From an uncultured Woeseia sp. (GTDB lineage: Bacteria; Pseudomonadota; Gammaproteobacteria; Steroidobacterales; Woeseiaceae): a stretch of DNA of 19,708 bases. The notes under the pieces are model-generated. The model ran no database searches. It had not been told where the DNA came from and saw nothing but the letters and a program-made list of their open reading frames with translations. Location of the stretch: contig CALALV010000064.1 of NCBI GenBank assembly GCA_937925605.1, positions 1 to 19,708 on the forward strand. Reading direction: 5' to 3'. Positions 1-6,758 of the stretch are shown here, piece after piece (the first letter of the stretch is position 1; each line of letters starts with the position of its first letter). A program made the translations under genes and the position numbers.

Positions 1-91
1 CGCGCGCGCCGGCCGGCAGCCAGATGCGCGCGGCGAGCCGGCAGCCGTCGGCGAGCGTGAACCAGTGGTTCTCGACGACCTCGACGCTCAC
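1..91 (-). CDS. CocE/NonD-type (S15 family) hydrolase, N-terminal fragment
   Basis: The 30 visible residues begin VSVEVVENHWFTLADGCRLA and continue ARIWLP. This is the usual opening of CocE/NonD and X-Pro dipeptidyl-peptidase-like (S15) alpha/beta hydrolases, a group of serine esterases and amidases; the first beta-strands hold the 'LADGxxLAARIWLP' motif. The catalytic Ser-Asp-His residues lie beyond the window edge, so activity cannot be judged. The start is GTG at 91-89. It overlaps the TGA of the upstream ATP-grasp-like gene (90-88) in a GTGA arrangement, which implies translational coupling and a shared transcript. Only the family is inferred; the substrate is unknown. Confidence 0.66.
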   Translation of the reverse strand, partial: MSVEVVENHWFTLADGCRLAARIWLPAGAR

Positions 92-1038
92 GCGGCGCCC
101 TGCTGGCGGCGCCTGCGTCCGGGAACGAGCTGCTGCGTCGACCAGTACGACAGCGCGAGTTGCTCGCGCACGCGCCGGCCGGCTTCGAGGTCCGGCGTGT
201 TGACGATCGCCAGCCGGAAGCCGCCCGGCGGCATCGAGTGGCTGGCCGGCGGCCGGTCTTCGTGGAACGTGACCTGGATGCTCGAGATACCGGGCTCGGC
301 CCGTAGCCGGTCGACCAGCTCCGCGGGCGGATGGCGGTACTGGATGCCGTGCGCGCCGAACAGCACGACGCTGTAGCCGTCGCGACGCTTGCTGTCGTCG
401 AATTCCCAGCGGCCGTCCGCGTACAGCCGGATCAGCGCCTCGACCCAGCCCTCGCCGTACAGGTCCGGCCACTGGTCGGCGAAGCGCAGGTGGACTTCGA
501 TGATGCGGGCGCCGATCGTCTCGAAGTTCAGCATGCCCGTGTAGCCGGCGAGGTGCTCGCGCGTCCAGGCGCCGATGTAGTCCTCGATTGCCGGCCGCGG
601 CTCGGCCAGCACGGTCCAGTAATCGAACATGCCGCCTTCGAGCGGCTGGCCGACCGTGTGCCGGGACCAGGCGATCTCGCCGTCGACGACCGCGGCGTCG
701 GTGCTGACGTGCTCGCCGTCCAGGAGCTGCATCCACATGTGCCCGGGCCGCTGCCGGTGGCGGTATTCCTTGAGCGTGCGCAGCACGCCGCTGCCCGCGC
801 CCATGCCGCGCATGTTGAAGATCGGCTTCGAGAACACAGGGAAGTTGTCCGGGTCGATGCCGTGCGGCGCGCAGTCGAGGCCCTGGCTCTCGGCCACCGA
901 GAGCTTGTTGTAGACCCACTTGTGCTCCGGGTACCAGCGCCAGGCGTCGCCGTCCTCGGTCGGCACGCGCACATCGTCGGGACAGGGCACGCCCTCGAAA
1001 TACTGGACGCGCCAGGGATCGGCTTCGCAGACGGGCAT
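88..1038 (-). CDS. ATP-grasp-like protein of unknown substrate
   Basis: This is a 316-aa protein. ATG at 1038 was chosen over the ATG at 1080 because a purine-rich stretch (GAGAGAGACGAG) precedes it and the extra N-terminal residues look non-native. No signal peptide or membrane segment is seen. The order of motifs resembles an ATP-grasp ligase: a lysine/glycine-rich segment (FSKPIFNMRGMGAGSG), then an acidic strand pair (LLDGEHVSTDAAVVDGEI), then GMLNFETIGARIIEVHLR with the Glu and Arg expected at the metal and nucleotide site. ATP-grasp enzymes join a carboxylate to an amine or thiol through an acyl phosphate. Assignment is by motif pattern only; annotation pipelines may call it hypothetical. 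It is coupled by a 4-nt overlap to the CocE-type hydrolase, so the two probably act on the same compound, perhaps one building and the other breaking an amide or ester. Confidence 0.5.
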   Translation of the reverse strand: MPVCEADPWRVQYFEGVPCPDDVRVPTEDGDAWRWYPEHKWVYNKLSVAESQGLDCAPHGIDPDNFPVFSKPIFNMRGMGAGSGVLRTLKEYRHRQRPGHMWMQLLDGEHVSTDAAVVDGEIAWSRHTVGQPLEGGMFDYWTVLAEPRPAIEDYIGAWTREHLAGYTGMLNFETIGARIIEVHLRFADQWPDLYGEGWVEALIRLYADGRWEFDDSKRRDGYSVVLFGAHGIQYRHPPAELVDRLRAEPGISSIQVTFHEDRPPASHSMPPGGFRLAIVNTPDLEAGRRVREQLALSYWSTQQLVPGRRRRQQGAA

Positions 1039-1217
1039 GGTCTCGTCTCTCTCGCAGAATCGTAGAAAGCGAGCATACACCGGGGCGTCGGCCGATTTGA
1101 CACCCGCGTTATGTGAACCGCGTCACAATTCTTGCGCGGCCGGCAGTGGGCCATGTAACGGCATAGGTGCCCGGAAGCTGTTGAAATTCATCGCCAGACT
1201 TGCCGGGGAACGACCTG
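1039..1217. promoter_or_regulatory. Divergent promoter region between the ATP-grasp-like gene and the S8 peptidase
   Basis: This 179-nt gap lies between two genes that start in opposite directions, so it must hold promoters for both. A TTGACA hexamer (1097-1102, plus strand) is present but has no good -10 at 17 nt. CATGTA at 1152-1157 could serve as a -10 for the peptidase if the palindrome at 1112-1127 activates from about -41.5. Assignments of the -35 and -10 elements are tentative. Confidence 0.45.
1112..1127. promoter_or_regulatory. CRP/Clp/Vfr-type binding site
   Basis: TGTGAACCGCGTCACA matches the CRP-family consensus TGTGA-N6-TCACA exactly in both half sites. It is flanked by A/T-containing bases (TTA before, ATT after), as in known sites. 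It lies about 90 nt upstream of the S8 peptidase ATG and 74 nt upstream of the ATP-grasp-like ATG, where it could act on either. In xanthomonads and pseudomonads the homologous regulators (Clp, Vfr) control secreted proteases, which fits the neighbour. Binding itself is inferred. Confidence 0.55.
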
Positions 1218-2957
1218 ATGCCAAACAAGGCGAAAATCGTGGCGCTCGCCGCCGCCGTTGCCGCGCTCGGCACCGGCATGCTGATCGAGCGCGATCCGGC
1301 AGCGTCCTACATCGTGCAGGGCAGCTCGCTCGCGAGCGTCTCCGCGGCGGTGCAGGCCGCTGGCGGCGAGATCACGCACGAACTCGGCATCATCAACGCC
1401 GTGGCAGCGCAGCTGACGGCCCGTGAGACCGACGCGCTGCGGCAGGCGCCGGGCATCAAGAGAATCTTCGGCAACGACGCGGTCGAGACAGCCGGAAAGC
1501 CGGTCAAGGGCGGCGGCGGCAGCACGGATGGCGGCAGCACGGATGGCGGTTCATCGGCGGCGACGGACACCTTCTACACGACGCTGGTCAACGGCGATGC
1601 CGTGCACCAGATGGGAATCACCGGCAGCGGTATCGGCATCGCCGTGCTCGACACCGGGCTCTGGAAGCATAACGGGCTCAAGTACGACGCCGGCGGCAAC
1701 GTGCGCATCGACGCCGTCTACAACGCCATGACCGACACCGTCGCGTCGAGCCCGATGAGCGGCGACGATCCGGCCGGCCACGGGTCCCACGTTGCGAGCA
1801 TCGCCGTTTCGAGCCTCATGACCGACGACGGCACGGCCCGCTACAATGGCGTCGCTCCCGGCGCGCACCTCGTATCGGTACAGGCCTTCGACGGCAACGG
1901 CCAGGGTACCTACGCCGACGTAATTCGCGCGATCGACTGGATCGTGGCGAATCGCAAGAAACACAAGATCCGCATCATAAACGCGTCGTTCAGCGCCGAG
2001 GCGCGCTCCTACTACTGGGACGACCCGATCAACCAGGCGATCATGGTGGCCTGGCAGAACGAGATCTTCGTCGTCGCGGCCGCGGGCAACCGCGGCCCCG
2101 ACCCCATGACCATCGGGGTACCCGGCAACGTGCCCTACGTGCTCACCGTCGGCGCGATGACCGACAACTACACGCCGACCGACGGCTCGGACGACAAGCT
2201 GGCCACGTTCTCGTCGACCGGCCCGACCGTCGAGGGCTTCGTCAAGCCCGAGGTCGTCGCTCCGGGTGGCCACATGCGTGGCCTGGTGCAGGGCAACTCG
2301 ACGCTGTCGAACAGCTACCCCGAGTTCTACGACGGCCAGTACTTCGAGATGTCCGGCACGTCGCAGGCAACGGCCGTGGTCTCGGGCATCGCCGCCCTCG
2401 TGCTGCAGGCGGAGCCCTGGCGCTCGGTCGACGAACTGAAGTGCAAGATCATGTCGGCTGCACGGCCGGCCACGTATTACGACAAGGGCAAGGACCGTCT
2501 CGCCTACAGCGTATTCCAGCAAGGCGCCGGCCGGGTCGATGCGTACGCAGCCGTGATGAACCCGACAGTGGACTGCGCCAACCGCGGCCTGGATCTCGAC
2601 AACGACATCGATGGGTACCAGCACTTCGGCGGGCCGGCGAACCGGCAACTGGACGGTACCTACATTGTGCGCGGCAACCTGGACAACAAGGAAACCGGCT
2701 ACACCTGGGACGGCAGCCACCTCGGGTCCAATGGCTACCTGTGGAGCGACGGCTACCTCTGGACCGACGGCTACCTGTGGACCGACGCTTACCTGTGGAC
2801 CGACGGCGTGGGCCTGAGCGGTTACCTCTGGACCGACGGGTACCTCTGGACCGACGGCTACCTCTGGGCCGACGGATACCTCTGGGCCGACGGTTACCTG
2901 TGGACCGACTCGCTGACCGAAATGGCCTCGATGAGCAGCTGGGTGCCACAGGAATAG
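1218..2957 (+). CDS. Secreted S8 (subtilisin-like) serine peptidase with YLWTDG repeat tail
   Basis: This is a 579-aa secreted endopeptidase. ATG at 1218 is chosen because GGGGAA lies 7 nt upstream; the in-frame TTG at 1200 has no such site. Layout: signal peptide (residues 1 to about 25, MPNKAKIVALAAAVAALGTG), an inhibitor-I9-like propeptide (about 33-95), a Gly/Ser/Asp linker (GGGGSTDGGSTDGGSS), the S8 catalytic domain (about 120-450), then a C-terminal repeat region. The catalytic triad is Asp145 (AVLDTG), His188 (GHGSHVA) and Ser382 (SGTSQA), with oxyanion Asn291 (AAGNRGP). The tail holds nine GYLW[STA]D hexapeptides (506-564) and a short end, MASMSSWVPQE. The enzyme should act outside the cell or on its surface. 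A CRP-type palindrome upstream and a hairpin downstream suggest a single-gene transcript. Family assignment is very secure; the role of the tail is unknown. Confidence 0.95.
   Translation: MPNKAKIVALAAAVAALGTGMLIERDPAASYIVQGSSLASVSAAVQAAGGEITHELGIINAVAAQLTARETDALRQAPGIKRIFGNDAVETAGKPVKGGGGSTDGGSTDGGSSAATDTFYTTLVNGDAVHQMGITGSGIGIAVLDTGLWKHNGLKYDAGGNVRIDAVYNAMTDTVASSPMSGDDPAGHGSHVASIAVSSLMTDDGTARYNGVAPGAHLVSVQAFDGNGQGTYADVIRAIDWIVANRKKHKIRIINASFSAEARSYYWDDPINQAIMVAWQNEIFVVAAAGNRGPDPMTIGVPGNVPYVLTVGAMTDNYTPTDGSDDKLATFSSTGPTVEGFVKPEVVAPGGHMRGLVQGNSTLSNSYPEFYDGQYFEMSGTSQATAVVSGIAALVLQAEPWRSVDELKCKIMSAARPATYYDKGKDRLAYSVFQQGAGRVDAYAAVMNPTVDCANRGLDLDNDIDGYQHFGGPANRQLDGTYIVRGNLDNKETGYTWDGSHLGSNGYLWSDGYLWTDGYLWTDAYLWTDGVGLSGYLWTDGYLWTDGYLWADGYLWADGYLWTDSLTEMASMSSWVPQE
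2733..2909 (+). repeat. 18-bp tandem repeat encoding nine GYLWTD hexapeptides
   Basis: Nine in-frame copies of an 18-bp unit encode [GA]YLW[STA]D. The array is broken once, after copy four, by a five-residue insert (GVGLS). Total length is 9 x 18 + 15 = 177 nt. Synonymous differences between copies (CTG/CTC for Leu, GGC/GGT/GGA/GGG for Gly) show that the protein sequence is under selection and that this is not a fresh slippage product. The regular Tyr-Leu-Trp/Asp spacing would suit a stacked beta-solenoid or a surface-binding module. Confidence 0.95.
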
Positions 2958-2987
2958 GCACGGCCCGCCCGCACGGCAAGTCCTCGC

Positions 2988-3015
2988 GCGAGGGGTCGTT
3001 TCGGCGACCCCTCGC
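2988..3015 (+). terminator. Hairpin downstream of the S8 peptidase
   Basis: GCGAGGGGTCG pairs with CGACCCCTCGC across a six-base loop (TTTCGG), giving an 11-bp perfect stem 30 nt after the peptidase stop. A smaller stem (GCTCG/CGAGC) follows at once. There is no strong T-tract, so termination may be partial or Rho-assisted. Confidence 0.6.
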
Positions 3016-3188
3016 TCGTTTCGCGAGCAGGAATGGCAGCATCCCCCGCGACTTTTGCGCAGCCGGTGAATGAATCCGCGGCGCCGGACCATTGGCGCCA
3101 GGCGGACGTTGCGCGCCGTCTGGCGCATACCCGCGACCGGGCGTAGCATCGCTGAACGGCCATCACGGCCTTGCGGGACGCCATCAAG

Positions 3189-3716
3189 ATGGGCCGTTCG
3201 ACCGCCTCAGTATCGCTCGTCGCGCTTGCCGCCTGCCAGGCGTGCAGCGAACCGGCGCTGCCATTCGGCGCGGATGCTGCAGCGCTGTCGGCCGCGGATC
3301 GCCGCCAGGTATCCGCAATTTTCGCCGACTGGTTTGCGGCGACACCGGACGGGCGTTTCATCGATGCCCACTGCGGCGACGTGCAGCCGCGGGTGCGGGT
3401 CGTCGACCTCGATCGCGACGGCGCACCGGAAGTCGCCGTTACCTACGGCAACGCCTGCCTGTCCGGGTCCGCAGGCAGCAACCTGTCGCTGTTCATCAGG
3501 GACGAATCCGGGGTTTTCCACGACCAGTTCGGGTTCCCGGCTGCAGGCTTCGAAATCCAGGACGGCGGCGACGAGCGCTATCCCGACCTGCTGATCACCG
3601 GGCCCGGGTTCTGTTTTCCTCGCTGGAGCTGGCACGTGGACGCGTACGAGTTCGTGTGCAGCGAGCCGCAGGCGGTCGAGGGCTGCGCGCAGCGCGGGCC
3701 GGTTTGTCCGGACTGA
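3189..3716 (+). CDS. Small lipoprotein with a DxDxDG calcium-loop-like repeat, function unknown
   Basis: This is a 175-aa protein. ATG at 3189 gives a short lipoprotein signal (MGRSTASVSLVALAAC) with a lipobox LAAC and lipidation Cys16; an upstream TTG at 3171 is less likely. The mature protein holds one FG-GAP/VCBS-like element, VRVVDLDRDGAPEVAVTYG, with acidic residues spaced as in a Ca-binding loop. It also has several Cys residues (HCGDV, NACLS, GFCFP, FVCSE, GCAQRGPVC) that could form disulphides in the periplasm. I do not recognise a named family. It probably sits on the inner leaflet of the outer membrane. It lies 231 nt after the S8 peptidase stop, behind a hairpin, so it likely has its own promoter, and it ends right at a strong hairpin. 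Confidence 0.72.
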   Translation: MGRSTASVSLVALAACQACSEPALPFGADAAALSAADRRQVSAIFADWFAATPDGRFIDAHCGDVQPRVRVVDLDRDGAPEVAVTYGNACLSGSAGSNLSLFIRDESGVFHDQFGFPAAGFEIQDGGDERYPDLLITGPGFCFPRWSWHVDAYEFVCSEPQAVEGCAQRGPVCPD

Positions 3717-3719
3717 AAG

Positions 3720-3743
3720 CAAAACGGCAATCCTGCCGTTTTG
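3720..3743. terminator. Strong hairpin with A/T tracts, intrinsic terminator
   Basis: CAAAACGGCA and TGCCGTTTTG form a 10-bp stem with a four-base loop (ATCC), beginning 3 nt after the lipoprotein stop. The T-run on one arm and A-run on the other let it work in both directions. Nearly the same hairpin recurs inside the tandem repeat at 19180 and 19442, so it may belong to a dispersed repeat family. Confidence 0.75.
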
Positions 3744-3783
3744 TCGAACGAGGCTCTCCGTCCGGTGACGAGCACTCCAAACT

Positions 3784-3812
3784 ACAAGGGGCCACCGTTG
3801 GTGACCCCTTGT
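3784..3812 (-). terminator. Hairpin just downstream of tRNA-Arg
   Basis: On the minus strand, ACAAGGGGTCACC pairs with GGTGGCCCCTTGT across a three-base loop. One position is a G-U pair in that strand's RNA but a C-A mismatch in the other, so the structure favours minus-strand transcripts. It begins 4 nt after the tRNA CCA end and is followed by TAGTTTGG. It probably ends the tRNA transcript. Confidence 0.65.
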
Positions 3813-3816
3813 ATTT

Positions 3817-3893
<77 letters not shown>

Positions 3894-3904
3894 GGCAGCG
3901 CGGG

Positions 3905-3910
3905 ATTCTA
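3905..3910 (-). promoter_or_regulatory. -10 box for tRNA-Arg
   Basis: The minus strand reads TGCTAGAATCCCG, an extended -10 (TG-N-TAGAAT) placed 11 nt before the first base of the tRNA. No good -35 is visible; at 17 nt upstream the hexamer is CAGGCC. Confidence 0.5.
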
Positions 3911-3924
3911 GCAGAGCGTCGCGC

Positions 3925-5124
3925 TCAGGCCTGCTCGCAGGAGCGCTCGCGGTTCAGGCGGTCGCCGCGCAAGGCCGGCAGCAGGCTCGCGGCGAGGCTG
4001 ACGACCAGCGCGATGACGGCGACGTTGATCAGGCGCGCGTAGTCGTCCTCGCCGAGCAGCAGGCCGGCGACGAACGGCCCGCTCGCGAGACCCATCTTCG
4101 ACGCGAAGCCGCCGAGCGCGGCCATCTGCCCGGCCTCGTCGAACTCCGAGGTGAGACCGAGCAGGTACGGCATGATGAACGCCCAGGTGATGCCGATGCC
4201 GCAGTTCGCGATCAGGAACACCTCCGGGTACGCGCTGAAATGCAGCGCCCAGTTGCCGACGACGGTCAGCAGCATCGCGAGCAGCAGCGGCAGCGTGCGG
4301 CCGTAGCGCGTGTAGACCGCGATGACGATCAGCGGGCCGACGATGCCGATCCAGCCCGAGGCCGCGAGCGTGTTGGTGATGAAGCCGAGCTCGAGGCCCG
4401 CGCTGCGACCGAGCCCGATGATGAACGCGAACAGGCCCATGTTCGCGGCCTGGAACAGGAAGATAGACACCAGCACCAGCGACAGCGGCAGGATCGCCAG
4501 TCGCCCGCCGGCCTTCTTCTCGTGCGCGTCGGCAGCGACCGGGTAGCCCGGCAGGAACGGCAGCATCGCCGCCGTGACGGCGCTGAACGCGATCAGCGAC
4601 AGGAACAGCACGTCCGTGCCGAACAGGGGCACGAGTCGCGGCAGGTAGAGGTTGCCGAGGCCGCCGAGTCCGAACTGCACGACCAGCAGCACGCCGAAGG
4701 TGCGGTCAGGGTTGCGCGTGCGCGCGATGACCGAGAAACCGACGCCGACCAGCGCGCCGCCGACCAGCCCGTGCACGAAGCGAAACGCGATCATCGCCGG
4801 CGGCAGGCTGATCAGCATCGACAGCAGGTCCATCAGGATCAGCACGCCGAGCAGGCCCCAGGCCATCGGCCGCCAGACGACCCGGCGAATCAGGAATACG
4901 ATCAGCAGCGCGCCGGCCGCCGCGCCGTAGACGTTCGCCGAACCGGCAAAGCCGGCCTCGCGCGCGCTGAAGCCGAGGCCCTCGATCAGGCCGTCGACGA
5001 TCGCGGGCATGATGTTGACGTAGAACAGGCCAGCCGTCGCGAGGAACGCGAGGAACAGCCGGGCCGCGAAACCGTCGGCGCGCACGCGGCGCGCCGGTTC
5101 GGCAGCGAGTATCGATTCGGTCAC
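3925..5124 (-). CDS. MFS transporter
   Basis: This is a 399-aa inner-membrane protein with about 12 hydrophobic helices from residue 25 on and a short hydrophilic tail (LRGDRLNRERSCEQA). Size and helix pattern fit the major facilitator superfamily, which moves small solutes by proton symport or antiport. GTG at 5124 is the likely start: GGGGAG lies 7 nt upstream, and the GTG overlaps the TGA of the serine hydrolase gene (GTGA), so the two are translationally coupled. The longer reading from 5154 would add a poor leader. The substrate is not readable from sequence. Its place at the end of a TonB receptor/peptidase/amidase cluster suggests it carries the released product across the inner membrane. 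It could instead export an inhibitor. Confidence 0.88.
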   Translation of the reverse strand: MTESILAAEPARRVRADGFAARLFLAFLATAGLFYVNIMPAIVDGLIEGLGFSAREAGFAGSANVYGAAAGALLIVFLIRRVVWRPMAWGLLGVLILMDLLSMLISLPPAMIAFRFVHGLVGGALVGVGFSVIARTRNPDRTFGVLLVVQFGLGGLGNLYLPRLVPLFGTDVLFLSLIAFSAVTAAMLPFLPGYPVAADAHEKKAGGRLAILPLSLVLVSIFLFQAANMGLFAFIIGLGRSAGLELGFITNTLAASGWIGIVGPLIVIAVYTRYGRTLPLLLAMLLTVVGNWALHFSAYPEVFLIANCGIGITWAFIMPYLLGLTSEFDEAGQMAALGGFASKMGLASGPFVAGLLLGEDDYARLINVAVIALVVSLAASLLPALRGDRLNRERSCEQA

Positions 5125-6758
5125 TGTGACTCCCCTGTCGGCGCGCCCGCGCACATCGGCCGGATCGCGTGCGCGGCGCGTGCCGCTGCCAGCCAGCGAT
5201 GCGTGCCGCCGTCGCTGACGTAGTAATAGCTGCTGCCGTTCGGGAACAGCGTCAGAATGATGCCGCCGAAACCCGACATCAGCGGCACCGGCAGTGCTTC
5301 AAGGCAGCCCAGATGCGGCCCGACGTCGTAGGCCCAGAAGCCGTTGTCGTAGCTCAGACCCGGTACGCCGGTCGGCAGCGCCGCGCCGCCGTCGCGGCGC
5401 AGCGCGGCGTCGAGCATGCCGGCGTCCAAGGGCGACGCGTCGCCGAGTCGCGCGTTCCGCGGACCGAGAAACTGCGCGAGCCGCGCGAGGTCGTCGGCCG
5501 TCAGAACGAGTCCCCAGCCCGTGAACGGCTGGCGCACGGCATCCTGCGTGCGCCGCGTGAAGCGGCTCAATGGCCCCAGCCCGAGCGGAGCGAAGATCGG
5601 CTCGACGACCAGGGTCTCGAAGAAATCAGCGCCCGCCCCGGCCTGCTCGCGCACGAGCGCCGTCAGCGCCGTGCCGAGGATGTAGCTGTCGGTCGTGTGG
5701 TAGACCCAGCGTTCGCCGGCTGGCTCACGCCGCGGCCAGCGCTCGCAGGCGAAGCGCAGCTTGGTCGCATGGTCGGCCGCGAGGAAGAACGGGCTTGCGA
5801 GCAGCGCGTCCTCGTCGGTCTCGTAGCCGGTCGAGTCGTAACGCCCCGTCGCCATGTCCAGCAAGTCCTCGAGCGTAATCCTGTCCCAGCCGTCCTCGCT
5901 CGCGCACGCCGGCACGAGTTCGCTGACCGGCCGGCGGCGACTGCCCGGGTACAGCGCCTCGGCCCGCATCAGCGCGAGCCCCGCGACCAGCGATTTCGCG
6001 AGCGAGTACGAGGGCAACGGCAACTCGGCGCAGGCCGGGTACGGGCCGGCGCGGGTCGCACAGCCGCCCGCGTAGTGCACGCCGTCTATGAGGAAGCCGT
6101 AGGCGGTCATGTGCCGCGGATCGACCTCGTCGGGATCGCCGAACGCGGCCGCATCCGCGCCCGGGTATTCGTCCGCGAGCGCCGCGATCGGGCGACGCGG
6201 CAGCCTCGCTGCGCGTTCGGCTGAGTAGTCGGCGAGTGCCTCGCCAGCCTGCGGGCTATCGCGAAAATCGAACGAGACGCGGTGGCGACCGCTTGCGTCG
6301 AACTTCAGGTACTGGCAGGTGTCGCTCGCGATGCGATAGCGCCCCGGCCCGCGCGCGCCCGACGCGTCGTAGTCGAACCACAGCGTGCCGTAGTGCAGGC
6401 AGTTCGCGTTCTTCTCGAGCAGCGCGAACGGCAGCAGCGCGCGGTCGGTGCCGGCCGCGCGATCGTGCCAGCTGCGGCCCGGCAGCAGGAGCAGGTCGTA
6501 GCCGCCGGCCGCCGGGATCGGCAGGCGCTCGAGCGGGACCACGACCTCGCCGTCGCTCGCGTAGTGCGCGCGGACGGCCGGCAGCGGGAAGCGCTCGTCG
6601 TCGGCGCCGAACAGCCGGAAATCGTCGCGCAGCACGTCGAGGCGGCCGTCGAGCAGCGCACCGAGGCTGATCTCGCCCGCAAGCCGCGTCTCCGCCGGGC
6701 GACCCTCGTGCACCGGCGGCACGGGCGGTCCGGCCGCGGCGACCCCAGATAGCAGCAC
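5121..6758 (-). CDS. Serine hydrolase, beta-lactamase/penicillin-binding-protein fold
   Basis: In-frame homology-like sequence runs from about 6790 to the TGA at 5121. An N-terminal beta-rich domain (to about residue 200) precedes a serine beta-lactamase-fold domain. The SxxK motif is SLAK, Ser252 and Lys255 when counted from GTG 6758. The second motif is YHTTDSY (Tyr353), in place of the usual Tyr-x-Asn. Near the end, LMSGFGGIILTLFPNG takes the place of the third (HxG/KTG) box. Such enzymes cleave esters, amides or D-amino acid peptides, mostly in the periplasm. A signal-like stretch, RAPALAAVLLSGVAAA, is visible, but no ATG, GTG or TTG with a ribosome site precedes it; GTG 6758 falls inside it. 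The start is therefore doubtful, and the gene may be joined to the sulfotransferase upstream through a frame break. Confidence 0.8.
   Translation of the reverse strand: MLLSGVAAAGPPVPPVHEGRPAETRLAGEISLGALLDGRLDVLRDDFRLFGADDERFPLPAVRAHYASDGEVVVPLERLPIPAAGGYDLLLLPGRSWHDRAAGTDRALLPFALLEKNANCLHYGTLWFDYDASGARGPGRYRIASDTCQYLKFDASGRHRVSFDFRDSPQAGEALADYSAERAARLPRRPIAALADEYPGADAAAFGDPDEVDPRHMTAYGFLIDGVHYAGGCATRAGPYPACAELPLPSYSLAKSLVAGLALMRAEALYPGSRRRPVSELVPACASEDGWDRITLEDLLDMATGRYDSTGYETDEDALLASPFFLAADHATKLRFACERWPRREPAGERWVYHTTDSYILGTALTALVREQAGAGADFFETLVVEPIFAPLGLGPLSRFTRRTQDAVRQPFTGWGLVLTADDLARLAQFLGPRNARLGDASPLDAGMLDAALRRDGGAALPTGVPGLSYDNGFWAYDVGPHLGCLEALPVPLMSGFGGIILTLFPNGSSYYYVSDGGTHRWLAAARAAHAIRPMCAGAPTGESQ

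Noticed and set aside
1551..3149. 532-codon minus-strand open frame with VGPEV repeats
   Set aside because: It is the complement of the S8 peptidase gene; the repeats mirror the GYLWTD codons.
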